A stretch of DNA of 24,059 bases from Pseudomonadota bacterium. GTDB lineage: Bacteria > Pseudomonadota > Alphaproteobacteria > Rhizobiales > Devosiaceae. The translations under genes and the position numbers were made by a program. Below the pieces are notes generated by a model, which worked only from the letters and a program-made list of their open reading frames with translations, was not told where the DNA came from and did not search any database. Positions 8,178 to 15,877 of the stretch are shown here, in pieces. How positions within the stretch are numbered: position 1 is the first letter of the stretch; each line of letters starts with the position of its first letter. The DNA lies in NCBI GenBank assembly GCA_023436745.1, contig JAEZHZ010000231.1, positions 1 through 24,059 on the forward strand. Direction: 5' to 3'.

Positions 8178-8216
8178 TATTGAGCGCTCAATATTGCCGT
8201 TGGTCCAGCGAGGCAA
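8178..8216 (-). promoter_or_regulatory. Candidate promoter overlapped by a perfect 16-bp palindrome
   Basis: TATTGAGCGCTCAATA at 8178-8193 is a perfect 16-bp palindrome 39 bp before the start of the three-gene signalling cassette. On the minus strand TTGCCT (8216-8211), a 17-base spacer and TATTGA (8193-8188) make a plausible sigma-70-like promoter, whose -10 box is the first part of the palindrome. A dimeric repressor bound there would block transcription; the shape resembles TetR-family operators. The palindrome is certain; promoter and repressor type are inferred. Confidence 0.45.
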
Positions 8217-8479
8217 AGCAGAAAACACCCGTGCCTGTGGTTTTTTGCCCATTTGAGTGGTGACAGGACAGAAACGACCCCACCGCGGTCTCCGGACTAC
8301 TGATCGCCCGCAAGCCATCACTCGTCCGGGCGGAGACGGCATTGTGAGGCTGTGGCTCTCACTCTCCGAGGCCGCGCCTGCTCCAGCGACGACAATACAT
8401 CGGAACCAGCACCTGCCGCTCGGCCTGCTGATGGGCGCCCGTTCGTCATCCTTCGGCAGGTTGGTCCCGCCGCGGCGAC

Positions 8480-8611
8480 ATGGCTGCCCTCGACATGGCC
8501 GCGCTGATGCTGATGCTGATGCTGATGCTGATGCTGATGGGCCGTCTGGCGCAGAGATCGCATGTCCGAACCACGCGAACGGGTGGGGCGGGAGGATCAG
8601 GGAGAGGGTAG
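8480..8611 (+). CDS. Doubtful 43-aa Leu-Met repeat peptide
   Basis: An ATG frame reads MAALDMAAL, then alternating Leu-Met from the GCTGAT repeat, then a basic Arg/Gly-rich tail. It would be a membrane-like segment with a positive tail. There is no ribosome site, and the repeat alone produces the hydrophobic run, so this is probably not a gene. It is listed because the 8140-8795 stretch otherwise holds no coding candidate I can support. Confidence 0.12.
   Translation: MAALDMAALMLMLMLMLMLMGRLAQRSHVRTTRTGGAGGSGRG
8503..8538. repeat. Hexanucleotide microsatellite (GCTGAT)6
   Basis: Six exact tandem copies of GCTGAT in non-coding sequence, followed by GG. Perfect arrays like this are prone to slipped-strand length change. 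It lies 340 bp upstream of the signalling cassette and 260 bp upstream of the DUF1127 gene. Confidence 0.9.
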
Positions 8612-8668
8612 CACGAGTGTGTTCGGTGCCTTCTGCGCCCGACCTCTAGACGTTGGCCTGACCCACTG

Positions 8669-8701
8669 CCGCCCGTGCCCCCGCGCCGGGCGGTTTTCTT
8701 T
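8669..8701 (+). terminator. Rho-independent terminator without an evident gene upstream
   Basis: CCGCCCG (8669-8675) pairs perfectly with CGGGCGG (8687-8693), and TTTTCTTT follows at once (8694-8701). This is a good intrinsic terminator for plus-strand transcription. No convincing plus-strand gene ends before it, so it may end a small RNA or act as an attenuator ahead of the DUF1127 gene, which starts 95 bases later. Confidence 0.65.
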
Positions 8702-8795
8702 GGGACACACGCCATTTGAGAGACGCCCGCTCAAACGAGTGGGGCGCAAAACGAGCAGAGACCCTAGATCGGCGCCAACCTGGCTGGAGACATTG

Positions 8796-8969
8796 ATGCT
8801 GGACCTGTTCGATACCTGGCGCCAGAGGCGCCGACTACGCAAGACGCAGCTGCAGCTCACCGAACTCAGCGATCACCTGCTCGCCGACATCGGCGTTACG
8901 CGCGCCGACATCATCGATCTCGACAGCTACCGTGCAACACGGATGCGCCTGGGAGCCGGCCGTCGATGA
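8796..8969 (+). CDS. DUF1127 (YjiS-like) small protein
   Basis: A 57-aa basic protein that fits DUF1127: an arginine-rich first half (MLDLFDTWRQRRRLRKT), then LTELSDHLLADIGVTRADI, the family core that reads roughly L-x-D-IG-(V/I)-(T/S)-R-x-(D/E)-I. Some short DUF1127 proteins in alphaproteobacteria bind RNA and affect small-RNA turnover or nutrient adaptation; the role here is unknown. The frame is open further upstream, but ATG at 8796 with GGAGA seven bases before it gives the usual family length. A short dyad TTTGAG-N9-CTCAAA (8715-8735) lies in the leader. The stop overlaps the next start as ATGA. Confidence 0.85.
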   Translation: MLDLFDTWRQRRRLRKTQLQLTELSDHLLADIGVTRADIIDLDSYRATRMRLGAGRR

Positions 8970-9142
8970 ACCATGTTCCGTTGCACCTGCGACGCCGGCG
9001 GCGGTCCGTGTTCCGCCGGCGCTACCTGCTCGTGGTGATGGCAGCGGTGCTGCTGACGCCCAAGCTGGACATGGGCAAGTTCCCGCTGCTGGCGAACTGG
9101 CTGCCGACCGCCACCACGGCGGCCGATGCCCAGCGGAGTTGA
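8966..9142 (+). CDS. 58-aa cationic single-membrane-helix protein coupled to DUF1127
   Basis: An ATG inside the DUF1127 stop (ATGA, 8966-8969) opens a 58-aa frame. The start is strongly basic (HLRRRRRSVFRRRYL), followed by a hydrophobic span (about 21-31, LLVVMAAVLLT) and a Pro/Ala-rich tail. This is a positive-inside single-pass topology; a poor signal peptide is the alternative. I know no family for it. The four-base overlap suggests translational coupling, so it may anchor or partner the DUF1127 protein at the membrane. The inference rests on gene overlap and composition only. Confidence 0.5.
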   Translation: MNHVPLHLRRRRRSVFRRRYLLVVMAAVLLTPKLDMGKFPLLANWLPTATTAADAQRS

Positions 9143-9176
9143 CGGAGATCGCTAACCCTGCCTGCGCCGCCGATCG

Positions 9177-9401
9177 ATGAGCCCGATCGCAACCGCACCG
9201 GCGATGCATCCGCCGCCGAGCCGAACCGGAGCCTCGGTCAATTCCGTGAATTGCACTGACATACTTTCGGCTGATACTGTCGGTGGTGTGCTGGTCGGCC
9301 GATCCAGCATGAATGCGGACGAGTTCATCGCCCTGGTTGCGGCGGCGGAGGATCGTCGGCAGCCGGCGGCGACAGGCGGAGGTGCAGTGCGTGCGGAATG
9401 A
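9177..9401 (+). CDS. Possible small leader protein upstream of the patatin-like gene
   Basis: A 74-aa frame from ATG 9177, unlike any family I recognise. Its last four bases overlap the patatin-like start (ATGA, 9398-9401), which favours translation. The first half crosses an AT-richer stretch that looks regulatory, so a shorter 30-residue product from ATG 9309 (MNADEFIALVAAAEDRRQP...) is equally likely. No clear ribosome site precedes either start. The product would be soluble and, from 9309, begin with a short amphipathic helix. It may simply feed ribosomes to the downstream gene. Confidence 0.3.
   Translation: MSPIATAPAMHPPPSRTGASVNSVNCTDILSADTVGGVLVGRSSMNADEFIALVAAAEDRRQPAATGGGAVRAE
9239..9280 (+). 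promoter_or_regulatory. Candidate promoter and palindrome before the patatin-like gene
   Basis: CAATTC-CGT-GAATTG (9239-9253) is a perfect 6-3-6 dyad in a locally AT-richer patch. TTGCAC (9251-9256), an 18-base spacer and TACTGT (9275-9280) give a weak sigma-70-like pair overlapping the dyad, so the dyad could be an operator. Box matches are poor and the call is tentative. Confidence 0.28.
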
Positions 9402-10255
9402 CCAACGGCACGGGTAGACGTGGTCTCGCCGTCTACGGCGGAGGCAACTTCATCTTCTACATAGCCGGGGTGCTGAACCGGCTTCAGGAACGCGGGCTGC
9501 AGTTCGAAGCCGTGGCGAGCTACAGCGCCGGCGCCGCACTGATGCCTGCGATCGTGTCAGGGCGGATCAATGAGGCCGTCGAGGCGTTCTGCGACCTGTT
9601 GCTGCTCTCGGATTCTCCGCACCAGCAATCGGTGCGCTGGTGGAGGAAGGCGATCTCGCGGGACGAGACCTATGCCAAGGTGCTCGACCGGCACTATGAC
9701 TTCGATGCCATCCGCCAGTCCGAGAAAGACGCAAGGGTCATTGTCGCCACCTACCGCAGCGATGTGCTCTGCGGCCGACCCGTCGCGATCGGCGGGCTGG
9801 TCGCGCTTGCACTCTATAATCGGTCGAAACGCTTCGCTGGGGCCCGTGCGCTGGAACTGTTCAAGAGGTGTGCCGGGATAGTGGCTGAAGTCGTCGATAT
9901 GCGAGTCTGCAAGACCCGCGCCGAGGCCATCCATATCGTCCAGGGCAGCTCAACCATCTACCCCTTCATCAACGTGCGCTCCCGCGAGGGCAAACGCATG
10001 CTGGACGGCAAGTTCGCCATGCTCTCACCGATCGCCGCGCTTGATGATTGTGAGCGGATCGTCTCCGTCCACGGCAGCTACACCTTTCCGGTGCAACGCC
10101 CGAACCTGCTGCAGATCGGGCCGAGGCGACCGCTCGGCGTCAGGCCCTTCGAAACCATAGATCGCCGCGAGGTCAAACGGCTGTTCGACTGCGGCAGCCT
10201 CGACGCCGACCTGCACTACGACACCATGGCGCGAATTGGGTTCTTTGACGCTTGA
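9398..10255 (+). CDS. Patatin-like acyl hydrolase
   Basis: A 285-aa protein with the patatin layout. A glycine-rich oxyanion loop sits near the N-terminus (VYGGGNFIFYIAGVLNRL, 12-29), the nucleophile elbow has Ser43 in SYSAGA, and the second member of the dyad is D203 in MLDGKF. The usual elbow is GxSxG; here its first Gly is Ser41, while Ser43 and G45 remain. Patatins hydrolyse acyl chains from phospholipids or related esters. There is no signal peptide or membrane span, so it is probably cytoplasmic or inner-membrane peripheral. It follows a short coupled frame (ATGA overlap) and is followed at once by a gene fragment, so the segment looks rearranged. Family is likely; substrate unknown. 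Confidence 0.8.
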   Translation: MTNGTGRRGLAVYGGGNFIFYIAGVLNRLQERGLQFEAVASYSAGAALMPAIVSGRINEAVEAFCDLLLLSDSPHQQSVRWWRKAISRDETYAKVLDRHYDFDAIRQSEKDARVIVATYRSDVLCGRPVAIGGLVALALYNRSKRFAGARALELFKRCAGIVAEVVDMRVCKTRAEAIHIVQGSSTIYPFINVRSREGKRMLDGKFAMLSPIAALDDCERIVSVHGSYTFPVQRPNLLQIGPRRPLGVRPFETIDRREVKRLFDCGSLDADLHYDTMARIGFFDA

Positions 10256-10259
10256 ATAG

Positions 10260-10844
10260 CTGGCGTTCGCACTGGCGCGCCAGCGCCGTGCCAGGGTGAC
10301 CGCGGTCAATAAGTCCAACGTCTTGAAGATCAGCGACGGCCTGTTTCTCAGGGAGTGCCGTGCGGTCGCAGGGGACAATCCCGATATCGTCTACGAGGAA
10401 GAACTGGTCGATGCTGTCGCGGCCCGGCTGGTGCGGGATCGGGGCGGCTACGACGTGCTGGTCACCACCAACCTCTTCGGCGACATCCTGTCGAACGAGG
10501 CGGCGGAACTGTCGGGCGGTCTCGGGCTTGCCGGGTCCCTCAACCATGGCGACCGGCATGCGATGGCCCAGGCCAGCCACGGATCGGCACCCGACATCGC
10601 CGGCAGGGGCATTGCCAATCCGTCTTCCATGATCCTGTCGGTCTGCCTGCTGCTCGACCACCTCGGCACCAAGAGCGGCGACACGCATCTGAGCTCGGCT
10701 GCGAGGCTCATCGAGGGGGCGCTGATGGACAGTCTTGGGGACGCGGGCACGCGGACACCCGACTTGGGCGGGAATGGGACGACGGTCTCCGCCACCGAGG
10801 CCGTCATCAACCGCTTCCATGGCGCCATGGTGCCGGCAACGTAG
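10260..10844 (+). pseudogene. 3' half of an isocitrate/isopropylmalate dehydrogenase-family gene
   Basis: An open frame of 194 codons begins right after a stop at 10257 and matches only the C-terminal half of the family. It has the ALARQRRARVTAVNKSNVLK region (catalytic Lys), DGLFLRECR, TTNLFGDILSNEAAEL (metal-binding Asp), and HGSAPDIAGRGIANPSSMILS (NAD-binding loop). Intact enzymes are about 340-370 aa; the first about 160 residues, including the substrate-binding N-terminal domain, are absent and are replaced upstream by the patatin-like gene. No ribosome site precedes the possible internal GTG at 10296. The remaining half has no stops or obvious frameshift, so the truncation may be recent or the fragment may be kept. 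Exact substrate type cannot be told. Confidence 0.8.
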
Positions 10845-10856
10845 GCGTTTCGGCAC

Positions 10857-10885
10857 AAAAAAAGGCCCGGATCGCTCCGGGCCTT
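10857..10885 (-). terminator. Intrinsic terminator of rpsO-pnp
   Basis: Read on the minus strand, AAGGCCCGG and CCGGGCCTT (10862-10870 / 10877-10885) form a perfect 9-bp stem with a six-base loop, continued by an uninterrupted T-run (A7 at 10857-10863 on the plus strand). It starts 17 bases after the pnp stop. It also separates pnp from the convergent gene fragment. Confidence 0.9.
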
Positions 10886-10901
10886 CGATGCTGCTGCCGA
10901 T

Positions 10902-13040
<2,139 letters not shown>

Positions 13041-13302
13041 GTGTTTGTCTTTCCATTCTGCCGGCTGAGCGGAAACACGGGGTAGGCCAGGAGCCCGCGA
13101 ACTCTTCCGGTGTGCCCGCACCTGGCCGCACCCCATGTGCGCGCCGGCTCAAAATCAGGCACTGTTGCTGTCTGGCGGGGACAGAACATGGACAAGACAA
13201 TGAGCCTCTCCACCGCGGAAGAAGCCGATAATCCTGCCATGCTCCGGCGACCGCCGGCCTAGGGCGCCGCCCAGGATGAACGAACCTGAACGGCAGATGA
13301 AC

Positions 13303-13329
13303 GGATGCGGAGCCCCGGGCCCCGCATCC
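13303..13329 (-). other. Hairpin at the rpsO-pnp junction
   Basis: GGATGCGG (13303-13310) and CCGCATCC (13322-13329) form a stem, extended inside by GCC/GGC, eight bases after the rpsO stop. There is no T-run, so it may be a partial terminator or an RNA-processing/stability hairpin. A second small hairpin, CCGGC-N4-GCCGG, lies at 13244-13257 in the pnp leader. The rest of 13041-13337 shows no gene. Confidence 0.5.
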
Positions 13330-13337
13330 ATGACCGC

Positions 13338-13607
13338 TTAGCGGCGCAGACCCAGCTTCTCGATGAGGGTCTTATAACGGGCCTCGTCGGTGTTCTTGAG
13401 GTAGTCAAGAAGACGACGACGCAGCGAAACCAGCTTCAGCAGACCACGACGGGAATGGTTATCCTTGTTGTGGCCCTTGAAATGTTCGGTGAGGTTGGCA
13501 ATGCGCTCGGACAGGATTGCGACCTGAACTTCCGGAGAACCGGTATCGTTCGGCTTGGTCGCGTATTCCTTGATCAGAGCGGCCTTGCGCTCGGCAGTGA
13601 TCGACAT
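13338..13607 (-). CDS. rpsO: 30S ribosomal protein S15
   Basis: An 89-aa protein with the full S15 sequence pattern: MSITAERKAALIKEYA at the start, the central DTGSPEVQVAILSERI and the LKLVSLRRRLLDYLKNTD region that contacts 16S rRNA helix 22. It binds 16S rRNA early in assembly of the 30S platform. ATG at 13607 is preceded by AAAGGAAC at good spacing. The gene is followed by pnp, the classic order; truB, often upstream of rpsO, is not here, and an unrelated sensor kinase gene stands 134 bp upstream instead. Confidence 0.98.
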   Translation of the reverse strand: MSITAERKAALIKEYATKPNDTGSPEVQVAILSERIANLTEHFKGHNKDNHSRRGLLKLVSLRRRLLDYLKNTDEARYKTLIEKLGLRR

Positions 13608-13741
13608 CGGGGGTTCCTTTTCATTCAGAAGGTGGACGCCCCGGCCGGGATGTCGTCCAGGCGGGGCCAACAGCAATACCCGCCCAAAGAGGGAGCGGTT
13701 GCTGCCGCCCATATAGTGCAACAGGGCCGGCTTTTCCAGAC

Positions 13742-15463
13742 TTATTGCGCCGCGGCGGCATCCAGGGCGCTGTCGCCCTCGGGGTCGATGGCGGTCAGCG
13801 GAATGAGGAAATGCCACTCGATCCCGTCGGTCCTGACGTGCCGTTCCACGGTGGCGTTGAGCGAACGGCCGACCATGGCCTTCAGCACGGTGGTGCCGAA
13901 CCCGACCCGCTCGCCATCCACCTCGAGACCCGGCACGGTCTCGCGCCAGACCAGCTCGAGACTGTCGGTGCAGCGCCAGCTGAGGTCGAGCCTGCCGTTC
14001 TCGTCGGAGAAGGCCCCGTACTTGACGGCATTGGTCGCCAGTTCGTGCAGCGCCATGCCGAGCAGCTGGGCGGCCTGCACGTTGAGCTTCACCGGAGGGC
14101 CGGAGATGCTCAGCCGGCTGCCATCCTGTGGCGCAAAGGGCTCGAGCTGGCTCTCGGCGAGCTCCATCAACCCCACCCCGGCACGGCCATGGGCCAGCAA
14201 CAGGTCGGTCGAGCGCGCAAGGCCCATGATCCGCCGCTCGAAGGCCTGCACGTAGGAAGGGATGTCCCTGGCGCCCCTCGCGGTCTGTTTGGCCATGGCC
14301 GTGATGACCGTCATCTGGTTCTTGGCCCGATGGGCGACTTCGCGCATCAGGAAGTCGACATCGCGCTCGGCGGCGCGACGCTGCGCGGACGCGTCGGACA
14401 GGGCCTGCGACACCTCGGCGATCTCGGCGATGGGATAGGGGCGCGCCCAGACCTCGTCGCCCGCGCCGAGCCGCCGCGCGTCCCGCGCCAGCCCGCGCAC
14501 CGATTCCGCCACCCGCCGGTTGAGCCAGTAGAGCCCGCCGATCATCAGGACCAGCAGCAGCACGGCCCCGCCCGCAAGGGAGGCAACCGAGACCATCAGG
14601 GGCTGGAACACCGTCCACACCGGCGCCCACACCACCGTCATCCAGCCGGTGGTCGGGGACCGCTGCGACACGCTGAGCACCGGACCAGCCTGGGTGTCGA
14701 CCTCGCGCCAGCGATAGAAGCTCGGCCGTTCGGTCAACTGGGGAAAGGCGAATGACTCGCCGGGCGTGCCGGCGCCGCCGGTGCCCGCCAGCACCTGGTT
14801 GCGGGTGTCGAGCAGCACCGCGTTCCAGCCATCGGGCAGGACATTGGCGGAGATGACGGAGGCGAGCCGGGTGACGTCCTGGCTGAGCGCGATGAGCTTC
14901 TGGCCATCCCCGGGCACTTCGACGGGCTGCAGGATATTGTAGATCAGCCTGTTGCTGACCGAGCCCATCAGCACGTCGGTGATGGTGACCTGTCGGGTCC
15001 GGAACGCCGTCTCAGCCGCCTCGCCGCTGTTGGTGTGGCCGTTCGGCACGTCGAAATTCTCGCGCGAGTAGGCGAAGGTCGACATGTCCGGGTTGACGAT
15101 GAACAGGCTGGTTCCGGTCTGCTCGAGCGCCAGGCGGCTATGCTCGTGGAAGCCGCGATAATCGCCCTCGCTCAGGTAGGGCGACGCTGCCAGGACCCTG
15201 AGCGTCGTGATGTTGGCGCCGATCTCGCGCTCCATGGCCTGAGTGACGCCGCGGGCACTCGCGAGCATCAGCGTTTCCATGGTCGCCTGCTGGGCGAGAT
15301 GGTTCTGGAAGATCAGGAGTGCGGCAAAGACGAAACCGGGCCCCAGCGTGACCAGGGCACCGGCGACCAGATAGAACATGATGGGGCGGGAACGGCGCGG
15401 CCGCGAGCCAGCGCCCGGCTTCGCCGGGTGGTGCCCAGTGGTCGTGCTGTCGTTCCCAGCCAT
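13742..15463 (-). CDS. HWE-family sensor histidine kinase with extracytoplasmic sensor domain
   Basis: A 573-aa membrane kinase. The N-terminal 28 residues are cytoplasmic and basic; membrane helices at about 29-52 and 288-314 flank a large extracytoplasmic domain (about 55-287) that looks like a double Cache domain. A HAMP-like linker follows (about 315-365). The catalytic part has the HWE marks: H378 in AHRAKNQ, HELATNAVKYGA (N478) and WRE (506-508), with a short G-loop. HWE kinases are almost confined to alphaproteobacteria and relatives and often feed atypical regulators or the PhyR general stress pathway. No response regulator is adjacent, so the partner is elsewhere. ATG at 15463 is preceded by GGAAAG. 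Confidence 0.93.
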   Translation of the reverse strand: MAGNDSTTTGHHPAKPGAGSRPRRSRPIMFYLVAGALVTLGPGFVFAALLIFQNHLAQQATMETLMLASARGVTQAMEREIGANITTLRVLAASPYLSEGDYRGFHEHSRLALEQTGTSLFIVNPDMSTFAYSRENFDVPNGHTNSGEAAETAFRTRQVTITDVLMGSVSNRLIYNILQPVEVPGDGQKLIALSQDVTRLASVISANVLPDGWNAVLLDTRNQVLAGTGGAGTPGESFAFPQLTERPSFYRWREVDTQAGPVLSVSQRSPTTGWMTVVWAPVWTVFQPLMVSVASLAGGAVLLLVLMIGGLYWLNRRVAESVRGLARDARRLGAGDEVWARPYPIAEIAEVSQALSDASAQRRAAERDVDFLMREVAHRAKNQMTVITAMAKQTARGARDIPSYVQAFERRIMGLARSTDLLLAHGRAGVGLMELAESQLEPFAPQDGSRLSISGPPVKLNVQAAQLLGMALHELATNAVKYGAFSDENGRLDLSWRCTDSLELVWRETVPGLEVDGERVGFGTTVLKAMVGRSLNATVERHVRTDGIEWHFLIPLTAIDPEGDSALDAAAAQ

Positions 15464-15543
15464 GCCGCACTTTCCAGCCGGCGACCGCAGCCGGCGGAAT
15501 GGACCTTAGCCGTCCCTGCTGTCACGGAAAAGTGCGGCGGACT

Positions 15544-15571
15544 AAACCTGGGTTACATGGAGGTCAGGTTT
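15544..15571 (-). terminator. Weak terminator-like inverted repeat
   Basis: AAACCTG (15544-15550) and CAGGTTT (15565-15571) form a 7-bp stem with a 14-base loop, 17 bases downstream of the small acidic protein and 81 bases upstream of the HWE kinase start. T-runs are only three to four bases on either side, so termination would be partial. It may instead be a binding site for a regulator of the kinase gene. Confidence 0.35.
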
Positions 15572-15587
15572 TGCAAATCTGCCACGC

Positions 15588-15785
15588 TCAGTAGTTGCCC
15601 GGGGGATCGCTGGCCGGGAAGCTCTCGTCCACGGCTTCGTCCACCTCGTCCCACTTCTTCGGCTTGTCGGCCTGAGCCTCGGGGCCGGCGTCGCGCACCT
15701 GAACGGGAGAATCCTTGGGACCGGGCTTCTGGCCACCCTTCACGGCGGGCGCAGCGTCGGAGTGATGGGGCTGGGTCTTCGTCAT
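15588..15785 (-). CDS. Small acidic disordered protein with DEAVDESFPASDPP tail
   Basis: A 65-aa protein, Pro/Lys/Asp-rich, without hydrophobic core. The C-terminal DEVDEAVDESFPASDPPGNY matches a short motif, roughly DExxxESFPASDPP, that I recall from many small hypothetical proteins of alphaproteobacteria and other proteobacteria; no function is established to my knowledge. It is probably intrinsically disordered and cytoplasmic. ATG at 15785 has GAAAGG nine bases upstream. It is divergent from miaB by 92 bp and precedes the HWE kinase on the same strand. Confidence 0.75.
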   Translation of the reverse strand: MTKTQPHHSDAAPAVKGGQKPGPKDSPVQVRDAGPEAQADKPKKWDEVDEAVDESFPASDPPGNY

Positions 15786-15801
15786 GATCGCATGCCTTTC
15801 A

Positions 15802-15836
15802 GTTCGCAGGGAACAACACCCGACCCCGGTTCGCAG
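15802..15836. repeat. Direct repeat GTTCGCAG in the divergent promoter region
   Basis: GTTCGCAG occurs at 15802-15809 and 15829-15836, 27 bases apart start to start, between the small acidic protein gene and miaB. On the minus strand it reads CTGCGAAC twice. It may be a regulator site for the small protein gene. Chance is not excluded. Confidence 0.4.
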
Positions 15837-15877
15837 TTGCAGCCATTCGGTCTTGGAGTCTTGCCGCGGCCTCTGGT

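Noticed and set aside
8221..8257. AAAACAC...GTGGTTTTTT possible terminator
   Set aside because: The stem needs a bulge and is mostly A-T; too weak to support.
8257..8649. 130-codon plus-strand frame with an Ala-Asp run
   Set aside because: The run is only the GCTGAT repeat read in another frame; no ribosome site, no family, Arg/Pro/Gly-rich noise. The minus-strand His-Gln reading is rejected likewise.
13188..13262. 24-codon plus-strand frame in the pnp leader
   Set aside because: No ribosome site and no hydrophobic or conserved pattern; length expected by chance.
13608..14630. Upstream extension of the rpsO frame by over 300 codons
   Set aside because: The S15 start with a good ribosome site is at 13607; the extension lies over the HWE kinase in another frame.
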